Shown: positions 52,583-61,035, counted from the stretch's first letter. The stretch: 64,000 bases of DNA from an uncultured Prevotella sp. (GCA_900315545.1 OMZM01000002.1:124001-188000), one strand, 5' to 3'. Made by a program: numbers and translations. The notes: generated by a model not told the origin, from the letters alone.

Positions 52583-53031
52583 CAGCAAATACCGTGCCAA
52601 ACTCAACAGATTTTTCCTTCAAGCCGAAAAATGATGAAAAATTTTGACAGGGAAAAACTCTCCAAATAGAATAGGAATAGTCCTTGAAAGTGTAAAAATA
52701 TGTAAAAATCGGTGTCGGCGATAATTGTTAAAATTGTCAAAGAGTACCTTTGAGGCATCTATTTCGCCTATTTTGCCCTGTCATACATAGCGTTTTTCAT
52801 ACCCAAACACTATGTTTCACAGCCTCAAACAGTGTGTTTGACAATGTCAAACATGCTCTTTGACAATTTTAACATATACATTTCATGCTCACAAGGCTTA
52901 TGTCTGACTCTAATAGTTTGACTGTCAGAGGATTATGGATGTATGCGAATTTTGGGCATATTTTGCCCCTGCAATTTCTGAAATGACTTTCGAGGGCACT
53001 CACGCGACAGTAAACGAGCCAAAATTGATTA
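52583..53031 (-). repeat. Interspersed 450-bp element, copy E
   Basis: Reverse orientation relative to copy A. On the plus strand six 17-bp units start at 52737, 52759, 52781, 52803, 52825 and 52847, exactly 22 bp apart: TCAAAGAGTACCTTTGA, CTATTTCGCCTATTTTG, TCATACATAGCGTTTTT, CCAAACACTATGTTTCA, TCAAACAGTGTGTTTGA and TCAAACATGCTCTTTGA. The arms (52728-52753 and 52847-52872) pair with a few mismatches. It fills most of the gap between the convergent ends of the GH92 gene and a small membrane protein gene; the remaining 140 bases hold nothing I can identify. Confidence 0.9.
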
Positions 53032-53174
53032 TATGTTTCACACCTCAAACAAACGCAGACGACAGTCATACTGCACTGGTTTTTCTTCCAGAAACAAGTA
53101 TGGCTGTCGCCGTTGTTCAGTATCTGTTTCCGCACGCCGACTCTTTCGCGTGCTTTTGTTGCGTGCCGTTGCTG

Positions 53175-53372
53175 TCAGTTGTCTATTTGTTCGACGTTTG
53201 TTTCGCTGTCGCCGTCTACAACCTTGAAGTAGTTGAAGTAGACGTAGGCGAGCAGTGCTGCAACGATGAGCAGTATGACGCTTTTCAGTATGCATCCCGC
53301 TATCTTCTTTATAAGCAGGAAGATGACCACGATGACTGCTATTGAAAATGCAAAATACAGGTAACTTTCCAT
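53175..53372 (-). CDS. Small membrane protein
   Basis: This 65-residue protein has two adjacent hydrophobic segments (YLYFAFSIAVIVVIFLLIKK and CILKSVILLIVAALLAYVYF) and an acidic tail. I recognise no family. Its ATG lies one base after the guanine deaminase stop codon, so it is translated from the same mRNA. Such short double-helix proteins are often membrane-anchored partners, but nothing here identifies one. Confidence 0.7.
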   Translation of the reverse strand: MESYLYFAFSIAVIVVIFLLIKKIAGCILKSVILLIVAALLAYVYFNYFKVVDGDSETNVEQIDN

Positions 53373-53373
53373 A

Positions 53374-53841
53374 TTAATATTCTGTTTTGTCCTCTTTCTG
53401 CTGCCACATTCTGAATGCTTCTATGGCTTCCTCGCGCATGATAATCTCTGATGGCTTCTGGCGTTCAGACGGCTTGAGTTGCAGTTCCTGGTAAATGAAG
53501 TCGTCGTCGAAACCAATCTCGGCAGCGTCCTTGCGGTCGTTGGCATAGTATATCTTGTCGAGGTGAGCCCAGTAGATTGCTCCGAGACACATGGGGCATG
53601 GCTCGCACGACGTGTAAATCTGGCATCCCGATAGGTCGAAGGTTCCGAGTTTCTCTGCCGCCTTCCTTATAGCCGACACTTCGGCGTGTGCGGTGGGGTC
53701 GCAGTGAGTAGTAACGTTGTTAGAGCCTTCGGCTATTATTTCTCCGTTTCTTGCTATCACGGCTCCGAAAGGTCCGCCTCCGTTGAGCACGCTTTCCTTC
53801 GACAGGTTGATAGCCCTTTGCATAAGTTCTTTATTTGTCAT
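53374..53841 (-). CDS. guaD: Guanine deaminase (nucleoside deaminase family)
   Basis: The 155-residue zinc enzyme has the deaminase motifs DPTAHAEVSAIRKA (zinc histidine and catalytic glutamate) and CEPCPMCLGAIYWA (two zinc cysteines). The wording, including the C-terminal region AEIGFDDDFIYQEL, strongly resembles Bacillus GuaD, which converts guanine to xanthine. A tRNA adenosine deaminase (TadA) assignment is less likely because GuaD-specific GFDDDFIY is present. A GGGAACG run lies in the 78-base space before its start, after the porin stop codon. Confidence 0.88.
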   Translation of the reverse strand: MTNKELMQRAINLSKESVLNGGGPFGAVIARNGEIIAEGSNNVTTHCDPTAHAEVSAIRKAAEKLGTFDLSGCQIYTSCEPCPMCLGAIYWAHLDKIYYANDRKDAAEIGFDDDFIYQELQLKPSERQKPSEIIMREEAIEAFRMWQQKEDKTEY

Positions 53842-53868
53842 GGTTTTATGTTTTATAGTTATTGTTAT

Positions 53869-53918
53869 CGTTCCCGTTCCCGTTATTATTTACGTTCCCG
53901 TTCCCGTTATCGTTTTCC
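53869..53918 (-). repeat. GGGAACG hexamer run between porin and guaD
   Basis: Read on the minus strand, two blocks of GGGAACGGGAACG separated by an AT-rich spacer lie 28-77 bases before the guaD start, directly after the porin stop codon. Confidence 0.8.
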
Positions 53919-53919
53919 G

Positions 53920-56229
53920 TCAGTTAAAGAAATTCCACGACAACCCTAAGCGTATAACTCGCTGGTTTGTTGGGTAGTGTGGCGTGAGGAAAAAGTTTTG
54001 CTTTCCGCTACCTGCATTGACGTGTCCTACGATGACGAAGAAACGTGTCTGCTTCAGATGCAGGTTAGCATAGATGTTAAAGTATGGATAGTTGCCTATT
54101 TCAGTACGGTTGGCTGCATTCTCGCATACGGCAAACTGTCCGATGTAAGGCACGTATTCGGGTGCGGCGTAGCGTGTGAAATATCGCATGTCGGCACCGA
54201 AATCGCATCGCAGCACTCGGGCAATCTTGAATCGTACGTAGAGATTGGCATATAAATTGAACTTCGGCAACGGCAGTATGACGTCGTCAGACGACTTCTG
54301 GTAGGTTGCCTCGATGTCGAGATTGACAGGCTTCAGCGAGAACGACTGGCTTAGCTGTGCCGTAAACACACTGATATTCTTGTCGGTCTGCCTTGCGTTT
54401 ACGGTGTTGCCGATGCGCTTGTTCTCATCGCTGTATGTGTAGTCCGTTCCGAAGTAAGCATAGTTGTTGATGTTGTCGGCAGCTATGCGCAATGTAGTAC
54501 GGGTCTTTGGCATAGAGAGAGTAAAGCCTATGTGGTTGTGAATGACGTGCTGGAAATCATCGTTTTCCCACCATGCGTGTCTCGAATGATAGTATCTGTG
54601 GTAGAACGATGGCTCATATCTGTGGTAGAAAGCATCGGCTGCAATCTGCAGCGTGTCTTTCATGAAAGGTATGTTGACGTCGGCAGAACCGTCTAATGAA
54701 ATGTCTCCGGCGTCAGCACCGGCAATACCGAAATTAGCGTCTAAGGCATAGTGCAGTGTCTTGCCTTGCGTCTTGCTGATTTGACCGCCCACACTGATGG
54801 TGTTTTCATTATATTTGTCGGTGGTTCCTGTAGCGTTTGGAAGCGTGTAGTGTCGCAGGTCGTGAGCCACAAACGCCTTTACGCCAGCCTTTGCCCACTT
54901 GTTGAAACCCTCGAGCAATGCAACGGCAAAGGTGTTGCTCAACTCATAGTGGCGCGTCTTGTCGTAGATGGAATCGCCGGTAAACTTGCCTATGTTGTAG
55001 TATTCGTCAAGATAGAAATTCTCCGGTGTCTGGTAAGCCTGATAGATACGGCGGAAATTCTTGAACTCTACCGTGTGTATGAAACTCGTAACAGGCACGT
55101 ATTCGCGCTTAGTCCATGTGGATTTGTCGTCAGTATCAGTGTTTTTCAGCAGGCTGTCTGCCATGGCAACGCCGTCAACCCTTATCCTTTCGCCAGCCAT
55201 TATGCTGTCGTTGCTGTTTCCGCCATTGCCGCTGTTGCTTTCATTCATGGCAATGGCAGCATCGTCTGGACGGCCGTCGTACGACCTGCCGTTGCTGTCG
55301 TAATCGTTGTTTCTGCGTTTTCGTGCTTCTTCCTGCTCTTTCTCAGATTCGATGGCAAACTTCTTTGCTCTTATTTCTTCTTCGGTCATAGGCACGGTGC
55401 GATGGAAACCGATGCTGTATCTTTGGTTGAAGAAAATGTGCTGATTGTCGTTTCTGTTCCAATTCTGCGACAATACTGTTGGAATGTCGCCCTCGTCGTA
55501 ATCGTCGTTGAAACTCTCCGGATTTGTTATATACCTGTCGTCGGCAATACCACCGTTCTCCGCCATCTTCTGATGGTTGAGCGCAGCACGGAAATGAGCC
55601 TGGTATCTGTCGCCGAGATAAGAGCCATAGACAGTATAGTTGAACATGGACGTGCTTTGGTTAGGATAGTATCCGCGACCGTAGAGATAGTCGAATAGGA
55701 AGCCGACACCCAGCCTTTTGCCTGCGTTGACTGCAAATTTAGCCGTCAGATGGTCTTCGCCGTTGGTACGGTCGCCGCAAGTGTTGAACGTGAGGTTGGT
55801 GATAGGCGAGTAGGTGTTGGTGAAATGGAAATCGTCTATAGGCTTCATGAAGTAGCTGTAAGGCTCTGTGAAGATGAAGTTTTCTGCTTCCGGATTGTCG
55901 ATGAATATTCGGCTGTATCGCGGTGAACCGAGATTTCCCAAGAAGTTGTAATCACCCTTCACGCCCGAAGTGTATATGCTGTTCATAAACATATACGATG
56001 CAGTGTCGGGCTCAACCATAGTCCTGTCGCCATAACGGCTGTCGATAGTCCATGTGTGAAAACCTTTTGGTATCTCCTTGTGCTTGCTTTGTATGCTGTC
56101 GCTGCGTCCGAATTGCTTGCTGTTGGCAGCAACGAATGTGCCGTCGTCGTTCAGCTGGTTGTAGTCTTGAGCGTAGGCGGAATATAGTGCAAGACACAGT
56201 AACAATATGATGGTATGGAGTCTTTTCAT
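53920..56229 (-). CDS. Putative outer-membrane porin
   Basis: The 769-residue protein has a signal peptide (MKRLHTIILLLCLALYSAYA) and a long beta-strand-rich region of alternating hydrophobic/polar stretches, ending WNFFN with a terminal aromatic residue as in outer-membrane barrels. A charged, low-complexity insertion lies near residues 300-345 (EEEIRAKKFAIESEKEQEEA, ARKRRNNDYDSNGR). This matches the Bacteroidetes putative-porin family, whose substrate is unknown. The ATG at 56229 overlaps the previous stop (ATGA) and is preferred over an in-frame ATG at 56250. Confidence 0.8.
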   Translation of the reverse strand: MKRLHTIILLLCLALYSAYAQDYNQLNDDGTFVAANSKQFGRSDSIQSKHKEIPKGFHTWTIDSRYGDRTMVEPDTASYMFMNSIYTSGVKGDYNFLGNLGSPRYSRIFIDNPEAENFIFTEPYSYFMKPIDDFHFTNTYSPITNLTFNTCGDRTNGEDHLTAKFAVNAGKRLGVGFLFDYLYGRGYYPNQSTSMFNYTVYGSYLGDRYQAHFRAALNHQKMAENGGIADDRYITNPESFNDDYDEGDIPTVLSQNWNRNDNQHIFFNQRYSIGFHRTVPMTEEEIRAKKFAIESEKEQEEARKRRNNDYDSNGRSYDGRPDDAAIAMNESNSGNGGNSNDSIMAGERIRVDGVAMADSLLKNTDTDDKSTWTKREYVPVTSFIHTVEFKNFRRIYQAYQTPENFYLDEYYNIGKFTGDSIYDKTRHYELSNTFAVALLEGFNKWAKAGVKAFVAHDLRHYTLPNATGTTDKYNENTISVGGQISKTQGKTLHYALDANFGIAGADAGDISLDGSADVNIPFMKDTLQIAADAFYHRYEPSFYHRYYHSRHAWWENDDFQHVIHNHIGFTLSMPKTRTTLRIAADNINNYAYFGTDYTYSDENKRIGNTVNARQTDKNISVFTAQLSQSFSLKPVNLDIEATYQKSSDDVILPLPKFNLYANLYVRFKIARVLRCDFGADMRYFTRYAAPEYVPYIGQFAVCENAANRTEIGNYPYFNIYANLHLKQTRFFVIVGHVNAGSGKQNFFLTPHYPTNQRVIRLGLSWNFFN

Positions 56230-56465
56230 TTTATCATGCGCATGACACATTCAACCATCTTGACAGCCATGGCCACAAGTATTATTATCGTTCCCCAGAA
56301 AGTCTGCTTCAGCAGATAAATAGCCACGCCGACGATGGCAAGCAACATGAAGATGATGTTCAGAATGTTGCGTATTTTGAGGTTTGAACTGTTGTCTTTC
56401 TCTTTTCTGTGAGGTCTGCGGGCATATCCCGTTTCCTGTTCGTGTGTTATATTATCTGTATCCAT
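56226..56465 (-). CDS. Small membrane protein, coupled to the porin gene
   Basis: The 79-residue protein has a charged N-terminal half (YARRPHRKEKDNSSNLKIRN) and two hydrophobic segments (ILNIIFMLLAIVGVAIYLL and TFWGTIIILVAMAVKMVECV). I recognise no family. Its stop codon overlaps the porin start by four bases, so it and the porin are translationally coupled and may be inserted together. It follows the DUF4468 gene by two bases. Confidence 0.75.
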   Translation of the reverse strand: MDTDNITHEQETGYARRPHRKEKDNSSNLKIRNILNIIFMLLAIVGVAIYLLKQTFWGTIIILVAMAVKMVECVMRMIK

Positions 56466-56467
56466 AG

Positions 56468-57115
56468 TTATTTTAGCTCATATTTTATGTTGTTGAAAAT
56501 GCTTTCTATTCTGTCGATGGTCTTTCTGCGGAACTTGCCAGTGCCTTTCCTCAGTCTGTCCTTCTTCTTTGTCAGTGCTTCCTTGTCGCTTATCCACGAC
56601 TCGGCTTTATATATCTTCTTGCCCTGTCGGTCATTGCCCTCATAGTGATATGATATTCTGAACAGTTTGATGTTCACCATATTATCTTCACACTCTGCAA
56701 GAATGTTGTAGATGAATCGTGCCTTGTCGAGCTCGAACAGACTGCTTTTGAAAACCATCCACTCCTCAAAATGAGCGACAATGCTGTGCTTGCCCTTGTT
56801 TACGAGCGATATGCGGCTTTCCGGAAGTTGGTCTTTGTCCTTTGCCATTGTAGCAAGGCAGCTCATCATCCTGCTGAAATTCTCTTCCGCATTACCGTCC
56901 GTTTCAATCGATTGCGTAAAGTATATCTCTCCGTTTACCATAGGCACGGCACCCTCAAGATACTTGCTGTCGGGATTGTCGTTGGCAATCTTGCTGTCGA
57001 TACTGTCTATTATTTCGCTGATAGCCTTGTTCTCCTCAGGAATTTCCCAATCGTTCTGGGCATGCAGGCTTACGGACAGAAGTGTAAATATTATTGCTGT
57101 ATATAATACCTTCAT
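56468..57115 (-). CDS. DUF4468 domain-containing secreted protein
   Basis: The 215-residue protein has a signal peptide (KVLYTAIIFTLLSVSLHAQ) and resembles the DUF4468 (TBP-like fold) family: VNGEIYFTQSIETDGNAEEN, FEEWMVFKSSLFELDKARFI, MVNIKLFRISYHYEGNDRQG, KIYKAESWISDKEAL. The function of the family is unknown. It heads the minus-strand operon leading to the porin, guanine deaminase and a second small membrane protein. Confidence 0.8.
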   Translation of the reverse strand: MKVLYTAIIFTLLSVSLHAQNDWEIPEENKAISEIIDSIDSKIANDNPDSKYLEGAVPMVNGEIYFTQSIETDGNAEENFSRMMSCLATMAKDKDQLPESRISLVNKGKHSIVAHFEEWMVFKSSLFELDKARFIYNILAECEDNMVNIKLFRISYHYEGNDRQGKKIYKAESWISDKEALTKKKDRLRKGTGKFRRKTIDRIESIFNNIKYELK

Positions 57116-57156
57116 AGCTGTTGAATCATTATTGTTATGTTTTGGTCTTTAAAGTG

Positions 57157-57164
57157 CAAAAGTA
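57157..57164 (-). promoter_or_regulatory. -7 box for the DUF4468-porin-guaD operon
   Basis: On the minus strand TACTTTTG followed by GCA lies 41 bases before the DUF4468 start, just after the uvrB stop codon. Confidence 0.75.
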
Positions 57165-57201
57165 CAAAAACGTCAGGAATATACGCTGAATTAAGGATTA
57201 T

Positions 57202-59253
57202 TTAACTTGTTTCAGCAAGTTTTTTGTCTTCGAGTTCCTTTTGAAGCTTTATTATTTCGTCTCTGTATTGTGCTGCCTGTATGAAGTCAAGGTCTTTGGC
57301 TGCCTGTTTCATAAGCGCCGTTGTGCGCTCAATACTCTTTTCCAGCTGCGACGACGACATACGCTCAATAATCGGGTCAGCAACAAAAGCTGTTTCTCTC
57401 TCAAAATAAGGCTCGTACTGAACGGTTTTGGTGTTCTTGTTGACTGCCATGTTGGTCTGACTGAGAATGTTTTGATGCAAGTCTTTCTTTATCTGCTGAG
57501 GCGTAATGCCGTTTTCTTCGTTATACTGCATCTGCTTTGTCCTACGGCGCTGTGTCTCGTCAATGGTGCGCTGCATGCTCTCGGTTATTGTGTCGGCATA
57601 CATGATAACCTTGCCGTTGACGTTTCTGGCTGCGCGACCTGCCGTTTGTGTCAGCGAGCGGTGGCTGCGCAGGAACCCTTCCTTGTCTGCATCGAGGATG
57701 GCGACAAGCGAAACTTCCGGCAAGTCGAGTCCCTCGCGCAGAAGATTGACACCAACCAAGACGTCAAAACGACCCATGCGCAGGTCGTTCATTATCTGTA
57801 CACGCTCCAATGTGGCTACGTCGCTGTGGATGTAGTTAGCCCTGACATCGTGATTGAGCAGAAATTCCGTCAATTCCTCTGCCATTCGCTTCGTCAGTGT
57901 AGTAACAAGTATGCGCTCATCTCTTTCCGCTCTTTCTATTATTTCGTTCAGCAGGTCGTCAATTTGGTTCTCGCTCGGACGGACAACTATCTCTGGGTCG
58001 AGCAAACCTGTTGGTCGTATAAGCTGCTCAACAACAACGCCTTCAGACTCGTTCAACTCAAAATCGGCAGGCGTGGCAGACACATAGATGACCTGATTGA
58101 GCATGTTCATAAATTCATCAAACTGCAACGGGCGGTTGTCGAATGCTGCCGGAAGGCGGAAACCATACTGTACGAGATTTGTTTTTCTTGCCCTGTCGCC
58201 TCCGTACATTGCCCTTATTTGTGGAACTGTAACGTGGCTTTCATCTACGACAAGCATAAAATCATCTGGAAAGAAGTCGAGAAGGCAGTAAGGTTTCTGA
58301 CCTGGCTCACGTCCGTCAAAGTATCTTGAATAGTTTTCAATGCCTGAACAATGACCGAGTTCCTTTATCATCTCCATGTCATATTCTACTCTTTCTTTAA
58401 TGCGTTGAGCGTAAAGACTTTCTCCAATCTCGTTGAAGTAGTCTATTTGCTCTGTAAGATCATCCTGGATATGCCTTATTGCATCATTCTGCTGTTCCTT
58501 TGATGCGATGAAAAGGTTAGCCGGATATATCTGATATTCATCGAATGAAGCCAGTCTTCTGTACGAAACGGCATCAATTTCCTCAATGCTGTCTATCTCT
58601 TCATCCCAGAAAACAACCCTCAGAATATGCTCACTGTATGCCATAAAGATGTCTACGGTGTCGCCTTTCACTCTGAAATTGCCGCGTTTCAGTTCTATAT
58701 CATTTCTTACATACAGTGCGTCTACCAGTCGGCGCAGCAGCATGTTGCGCGACAACTTTTGTCCACGTTGCAGCGAAATGATGCTGTTTGCCATTGCAAC
58801 AGGTCCGCCCATACCGTAGATACACGACACTGACGACACCACAATGACGTCGCTGCGCCCCGACAACAGTGCTGATACGGCAGACAGCCGCAACCGGTCT
58901 ATCTCCTCGTTGATAGCCAGGTCTTTCTCAATGTATGTGTCTGTCTGCGGAAGATAAGCCTCCGGCTGATAGTAGTCATAGTAAGAAACGTAGTATTCCA
59001 CAGCATTGTCAGGAAAAAATCCCTTCATTTCTTCATACAGCTGTGCTGCCAGAGTCTTGTTGTGGCTGAGTATGAGTGTCGGCTTGTTGACATTCTTGAT
59101 GACATTGGCAACCGTAAATGTTTTTCCGGAGCCTGTTACGCCAAGCAAAACCTGTGCCTTGTCGCCTCTCATTACTCCGTCGGTCAGTTGTCGTATCGCT
59201 TCCGGTTGGTCGCCGGTCGGGCTATATTTCGATGTCAGATGAAATTTACTCAT
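57202..59253 (-). CDS. uvrB: Excinuclease ABC subunit B
   Basis: The 683-residue helicase-like subunit verifies damage in nucleotide excision repair with UvrA and UvrC. It has Walker A GVTGSGKT (residues 38-45), the beta-hairpin region YYVSYYDYYQPEAYLPQTDT, VVDESHVTVPQIRAMYGGDR, motif VI TQTAGRAARN and a C-terminal UVR domain (LMKQAAKDLDFIQAAQYRDE) that contacts UvrC. Its -7 box ends 8 bases before the ATG, so the mRNA may lack a leader. Confidence 0.98.
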   Translation of the reverse strand: MSKFHLTSKYSPTGDQPEAIRQLTDGVMRGDKAQVLLGVTGSGKTFTVANVIKNVNKPTLILSHNKTLAAQLYEEMKGFFPDNAVEYYVSYYDYYQPEAYLPQTDTYIEKDLAINEEIDRLRLSAVSALLSGRSDVIVVSSVSCIYGMGGPVAMANSIISLQRGQKLSRNMLLRRLVDALYVRNDIELKRGNFRVKGDTVDIFMAYSEHILRVVFWDEEIDSIEEIDAVSYRRLASFDEYQIYPANLFIASKEQQNDAIRHIQDDLTEQIDYFNEIGESLYAQRIKERVEYDMEMIKELGHCSGIENYSRYFDGREPGQKPYCLLDFFPDDFMLVVDESHVTVPQIRAMYGGDRARKTNLVQYGFRLPAAFDNRPLQFDEFMNMLNQVIYVSATPADFELNESEGVVVEQLIRPTGLLDPEIVVRPSENQIDDLLNEIIERAERDERILVTTLTKRMAEELTEFLLNHDVRANYIHSDVATLERVQIMNDLRMGRFDVLVGVNLLREGLDLPEVSLVAILDADKEGFLRSHRSLTQTAGRAARNVNGKVIMYADTITESMQRTIDETQRRRTKQMQYNEENGITPQQIKKDLHQNILSQTNMAVNKNTKTVQYEPYFERETAFVADPIIERMSSSQLEKSIERTTALMKQAAKDLDFIQAAQYRDEIIKLQKELEDKKLAETS

Positions 59254-59261
59254 AAGGAGGA

Positions 59262-59292
59262 CAAAGTTACTAATATCTTAACAAAGAACAAA
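59262..59292 (-). promoter_or_regulatory. Promoter for uvrB, adjacent to the start codon
   Basis: On the minus strand TTTG -33 (59289-59292) and TAACTTTG -7 (59262-59269), 19 bases apart. Only 8 bases separate the -7 box from the uvrB ATG. Confidence 0.75.
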
Positions 59293-59340
59293 GAAAAATG
59301 ACAATAAACACTATTTTTTGTAAAAAATAGATACTAATAC

Positions 59341-59371
59341 TTTGCCGATTGACTAATAATGTGTACTTTTG
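59341..59371 (+). promoter_or_regulatory. Promoter for bamD-rpoZ-DUF4293
   Basis: TTTG -33 (59341-59344) and TACTTTTG -7 (59364-59371), 19 bases apart, 21 bases before the bamD ATG. Confidence 0.85.
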
Positions 59372-59392
59372 CAGGAAATTTGCATTAAAAAG

Positions 59393-60217
59393 ATGAAGAA
59401 GCTGATTTTGTCATTTTGTGCCGCTGCGTTGCTCTTTTCGAGTTGTGCGCACGAGTTTAACCAGGTTTTTAAGGTTAACGACACCAAATACCAGTATGAG
59501 TATGCAAAGGAATTGTATGCCCGTGGCAAGTATTCGCAGGCTATCATGCTGCTCAACGATTTGGTTACGGTTATGAAAGGCTCTGAGTATGGGCAGGAAT
59601 GTCTGTACATGTTGGCAATGGCTGAGTATAACAATAAAGACTACGAGACGGCGTCAACATATTTCAAGAAGTACTACTCCTCTTATCCGAGAGGTGTGTT
59701 TGCCGAGCAGGCTTCGTTCTATTCGGGGCAGAGTCTGTTCATGAGTACGCCTGAACCGCGACTTGACCAGACGCCGACGATTATGGCTATATCTGCCTTC
59801 CAGGAGTATTTAGACCTGTATCCAGAGGGCAATATGAAGGAGGAAGCACAGAAACGCATGTTTGAATTGCAGGACAAACTTGTAAAGAAAGAATTGCTTT
59901 CGGCACAACTATACTTCAATCTCGGCTCTTATTTCGGCAACTGCACAAGTGGCGGAAACAATTATGAAGCCTGTATCGTTACGTCGCAGAACGCAATGAA
60001 CGACTATCCTTACAGCGAATTGCGCGAAGAGTTTGCAACTCTGATAATGAAAAGCAAGTTCAAGCTTGCCGAGCAAAGTGTGGAAAGCAAGAAAACAGAG
60101 CGCTACAGAGAGGCTGAGGACGAATGCTACGGATTTATAAACGAATATCCCGACTCAAAGGAACGCAGCACAGCTGAGAAATATATTGCTGCATGTAAGA
60201 AACATTTGAAGGACTAA
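59393..60217 (+). CDS. bamD: Outer membrane protein assembly factor BamD
   Basis: The 274-residue lipoprotein has a signal (MKKLILSFCAAALLFSSC, lipobox FSSC) and TPR-like helical pairs (YQYEYAKELYARGKYSQAIM, CLYMLAMAEYNNKDYETAST, and later SAQLYFNLGSYFGN). This is the layout of BamD, which helps the BAM complex insert beta-barrels into the outer membrane. The NNYEACIVTSQNAMNDYPYS stretch is typical. I use the ATG at 59393 because the in-frame upstream TTG lies in the promoter. The order bamD-rpoZ-DUF4293 is usual in Bacteroidales. Confidence 0.93.
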   Translation: MKKLILSFCAAALLFSSCAHEFNQVFKVNDTKYQYEYAKELYARGKYSQAIMLLNDLVTVMKGSEYGQECLYMLAMAEYNNKDYETASTYFKKYYSSYPRGVFAEQASFYSGQSLFMSTPEPRLDQTPTIMAISAFQEYLDLYPEGNMKEEAQKRMFELQDKLVKKELLSAQLYFNLGSYFGNCTSGGNNYEACIVTSQNAMNDYPYSELREEFATLIMKSKFKLAEQSVESKKTERYREAEDECYGFINEYPDSKERSTAEKYIAACKKHLKD

Positions 60218-60238
60218 AAAAATAAAAACTATATAACA

Positions 60239-60568
60239 ATGGATTACAAGAAGTCAAAAGCACCAACAAACACAGTTACCCGCAACATAATGGATCTTTG
60301 CGAAGGTACAGGCAATATCTATGAAAGTGTCGTTATCATTTCAAAGAGAGCAAACCAGATTTCTGCAGAGATAAAGCAGGATTTGAGCAAGAAGCTTCAT
60401 GAGTTTGCATCTTACAACGACAGTCTTGACGAAGTGTTTGAAAACCGCGAGCAGATAGAAATATCACGCTATTACGAGAAGTTGCCGAAAGCAACACTCA
60501 TGGCGACAGAGGAGTTTATGGATGGCAATGTCTACTGGCGCGACCCGGCAAAAGACGTTGAAGAATAA
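60239..60568 (+). CDS. rpoZ: RNA polymerase subunit omega (Rpb6-type)
   Basis: The 109-residue protein matches the omega/Rpb6 family: MDYKKSKAPTNTVTRNIMDL, a central helix ESVVIISKRANQISAEIKQD, and an acidic, partly disordered C-terminal tail. Omega stabilises the assembled RNA polymerase. In Bacteroidetes the gene sits between bamD and a DUF4293 gene, as here. The family is divergent, so domain tools often label it Rpb6. Confidence 0.85.
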   Translation: MDYKKSKAPTNTVTRNIMDLCEGTGNIYESVVIISKRANQISAEIKQDLSKKLHEFASYNDSLDEVFENREQIEISRYYEKLPKATLMATEEFMDGNVYWRDPAKDVEE

Positions 60569-60576
60569 TTGCAGTT

Positions 60577-61035
60577 ATGATACAGCGTAAACAAACCATT
60601 TATCTCCTGCTTGCCGTCATTGCAATGCTGGTGTGCCTGTTCAATCCTATCATGCGACTGACGTCGGAAAGGATGGGAGCCGACAGCACAGTCTATAATC
60701 TCTGGACTGTAAATGCTGCCGGCGGCGGATATTCGCTTAGCGTCATTCCACTGTTCTGCACACTTGTATTGACGACAGTGATTGCGATATTGACAATCTT
60801 CATGTATAAGAATCGTAAACAGCAGATGCGCCTCTGCACGCTGTCTATATTGCTGATGGTGGTATGGGTGGCGCTCTATGCTGTTTACGGATTTATCATC
60901 TATGCACCTGTAGGAGCCTTCCACGCAACGATATATGCATGTCTGCCTGTCGTGGCAGCCATTCTTTTCTTCATGGCGCGACAAGGCATCAAGGCTGACG
61001 AGCGTCTTGTCAGGGCTGCCGACAGAATCAGATAG
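60577..61035 (+). CDS. DUF4293 family membrane protein
   Basis: The 152-residue protein has four predicted membrane helices: IYLLLAVIAMLVCLFNPIM, LSVIPLFCTLVLTTVIAILT, LCTLSILLMVVWVALYAVYG and ATIYACLPVVAAILFFMA. It begins MIQRKQTIYLLLA, typical of DUF4293. The family's function is unknown, and it is almost always found after rpoZ in Bacteroidales. It starts 8 bases after the rpoZ stop and is followed by a strong terminator. Confidence 0.9.
   Translation: MIQRKQTIYLLLAVIAMLVCLFNPIMRLTSERMGADSTVYNLWTVNAAGGGYSLSVIPLFCTLVLTTVIAILTIFMYKNRKQQMRLCTLSILLMVVWVALYAVYGFIIYAPVGAFHATIYACLPVVAAILFFMARQGIKADERLVRAADRIR

Noticed and set aside
52869-53135. 88-codon minus-strand frame over repeat copy E
   Set aside because: It lies in the element's left flank, with no homologous frame in the other copies.
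54751-55698. 315-codon plus-strand frame inside the porin gene
   Set aside because: It is antisense to the porin gene, which has a signal peptide and barrel pattern; the frame itself lacks any domain.
57241-58329. 362-codon plus-strand frame inside uvrB
   Set aside because: It is antisense to a highly conserved gene.
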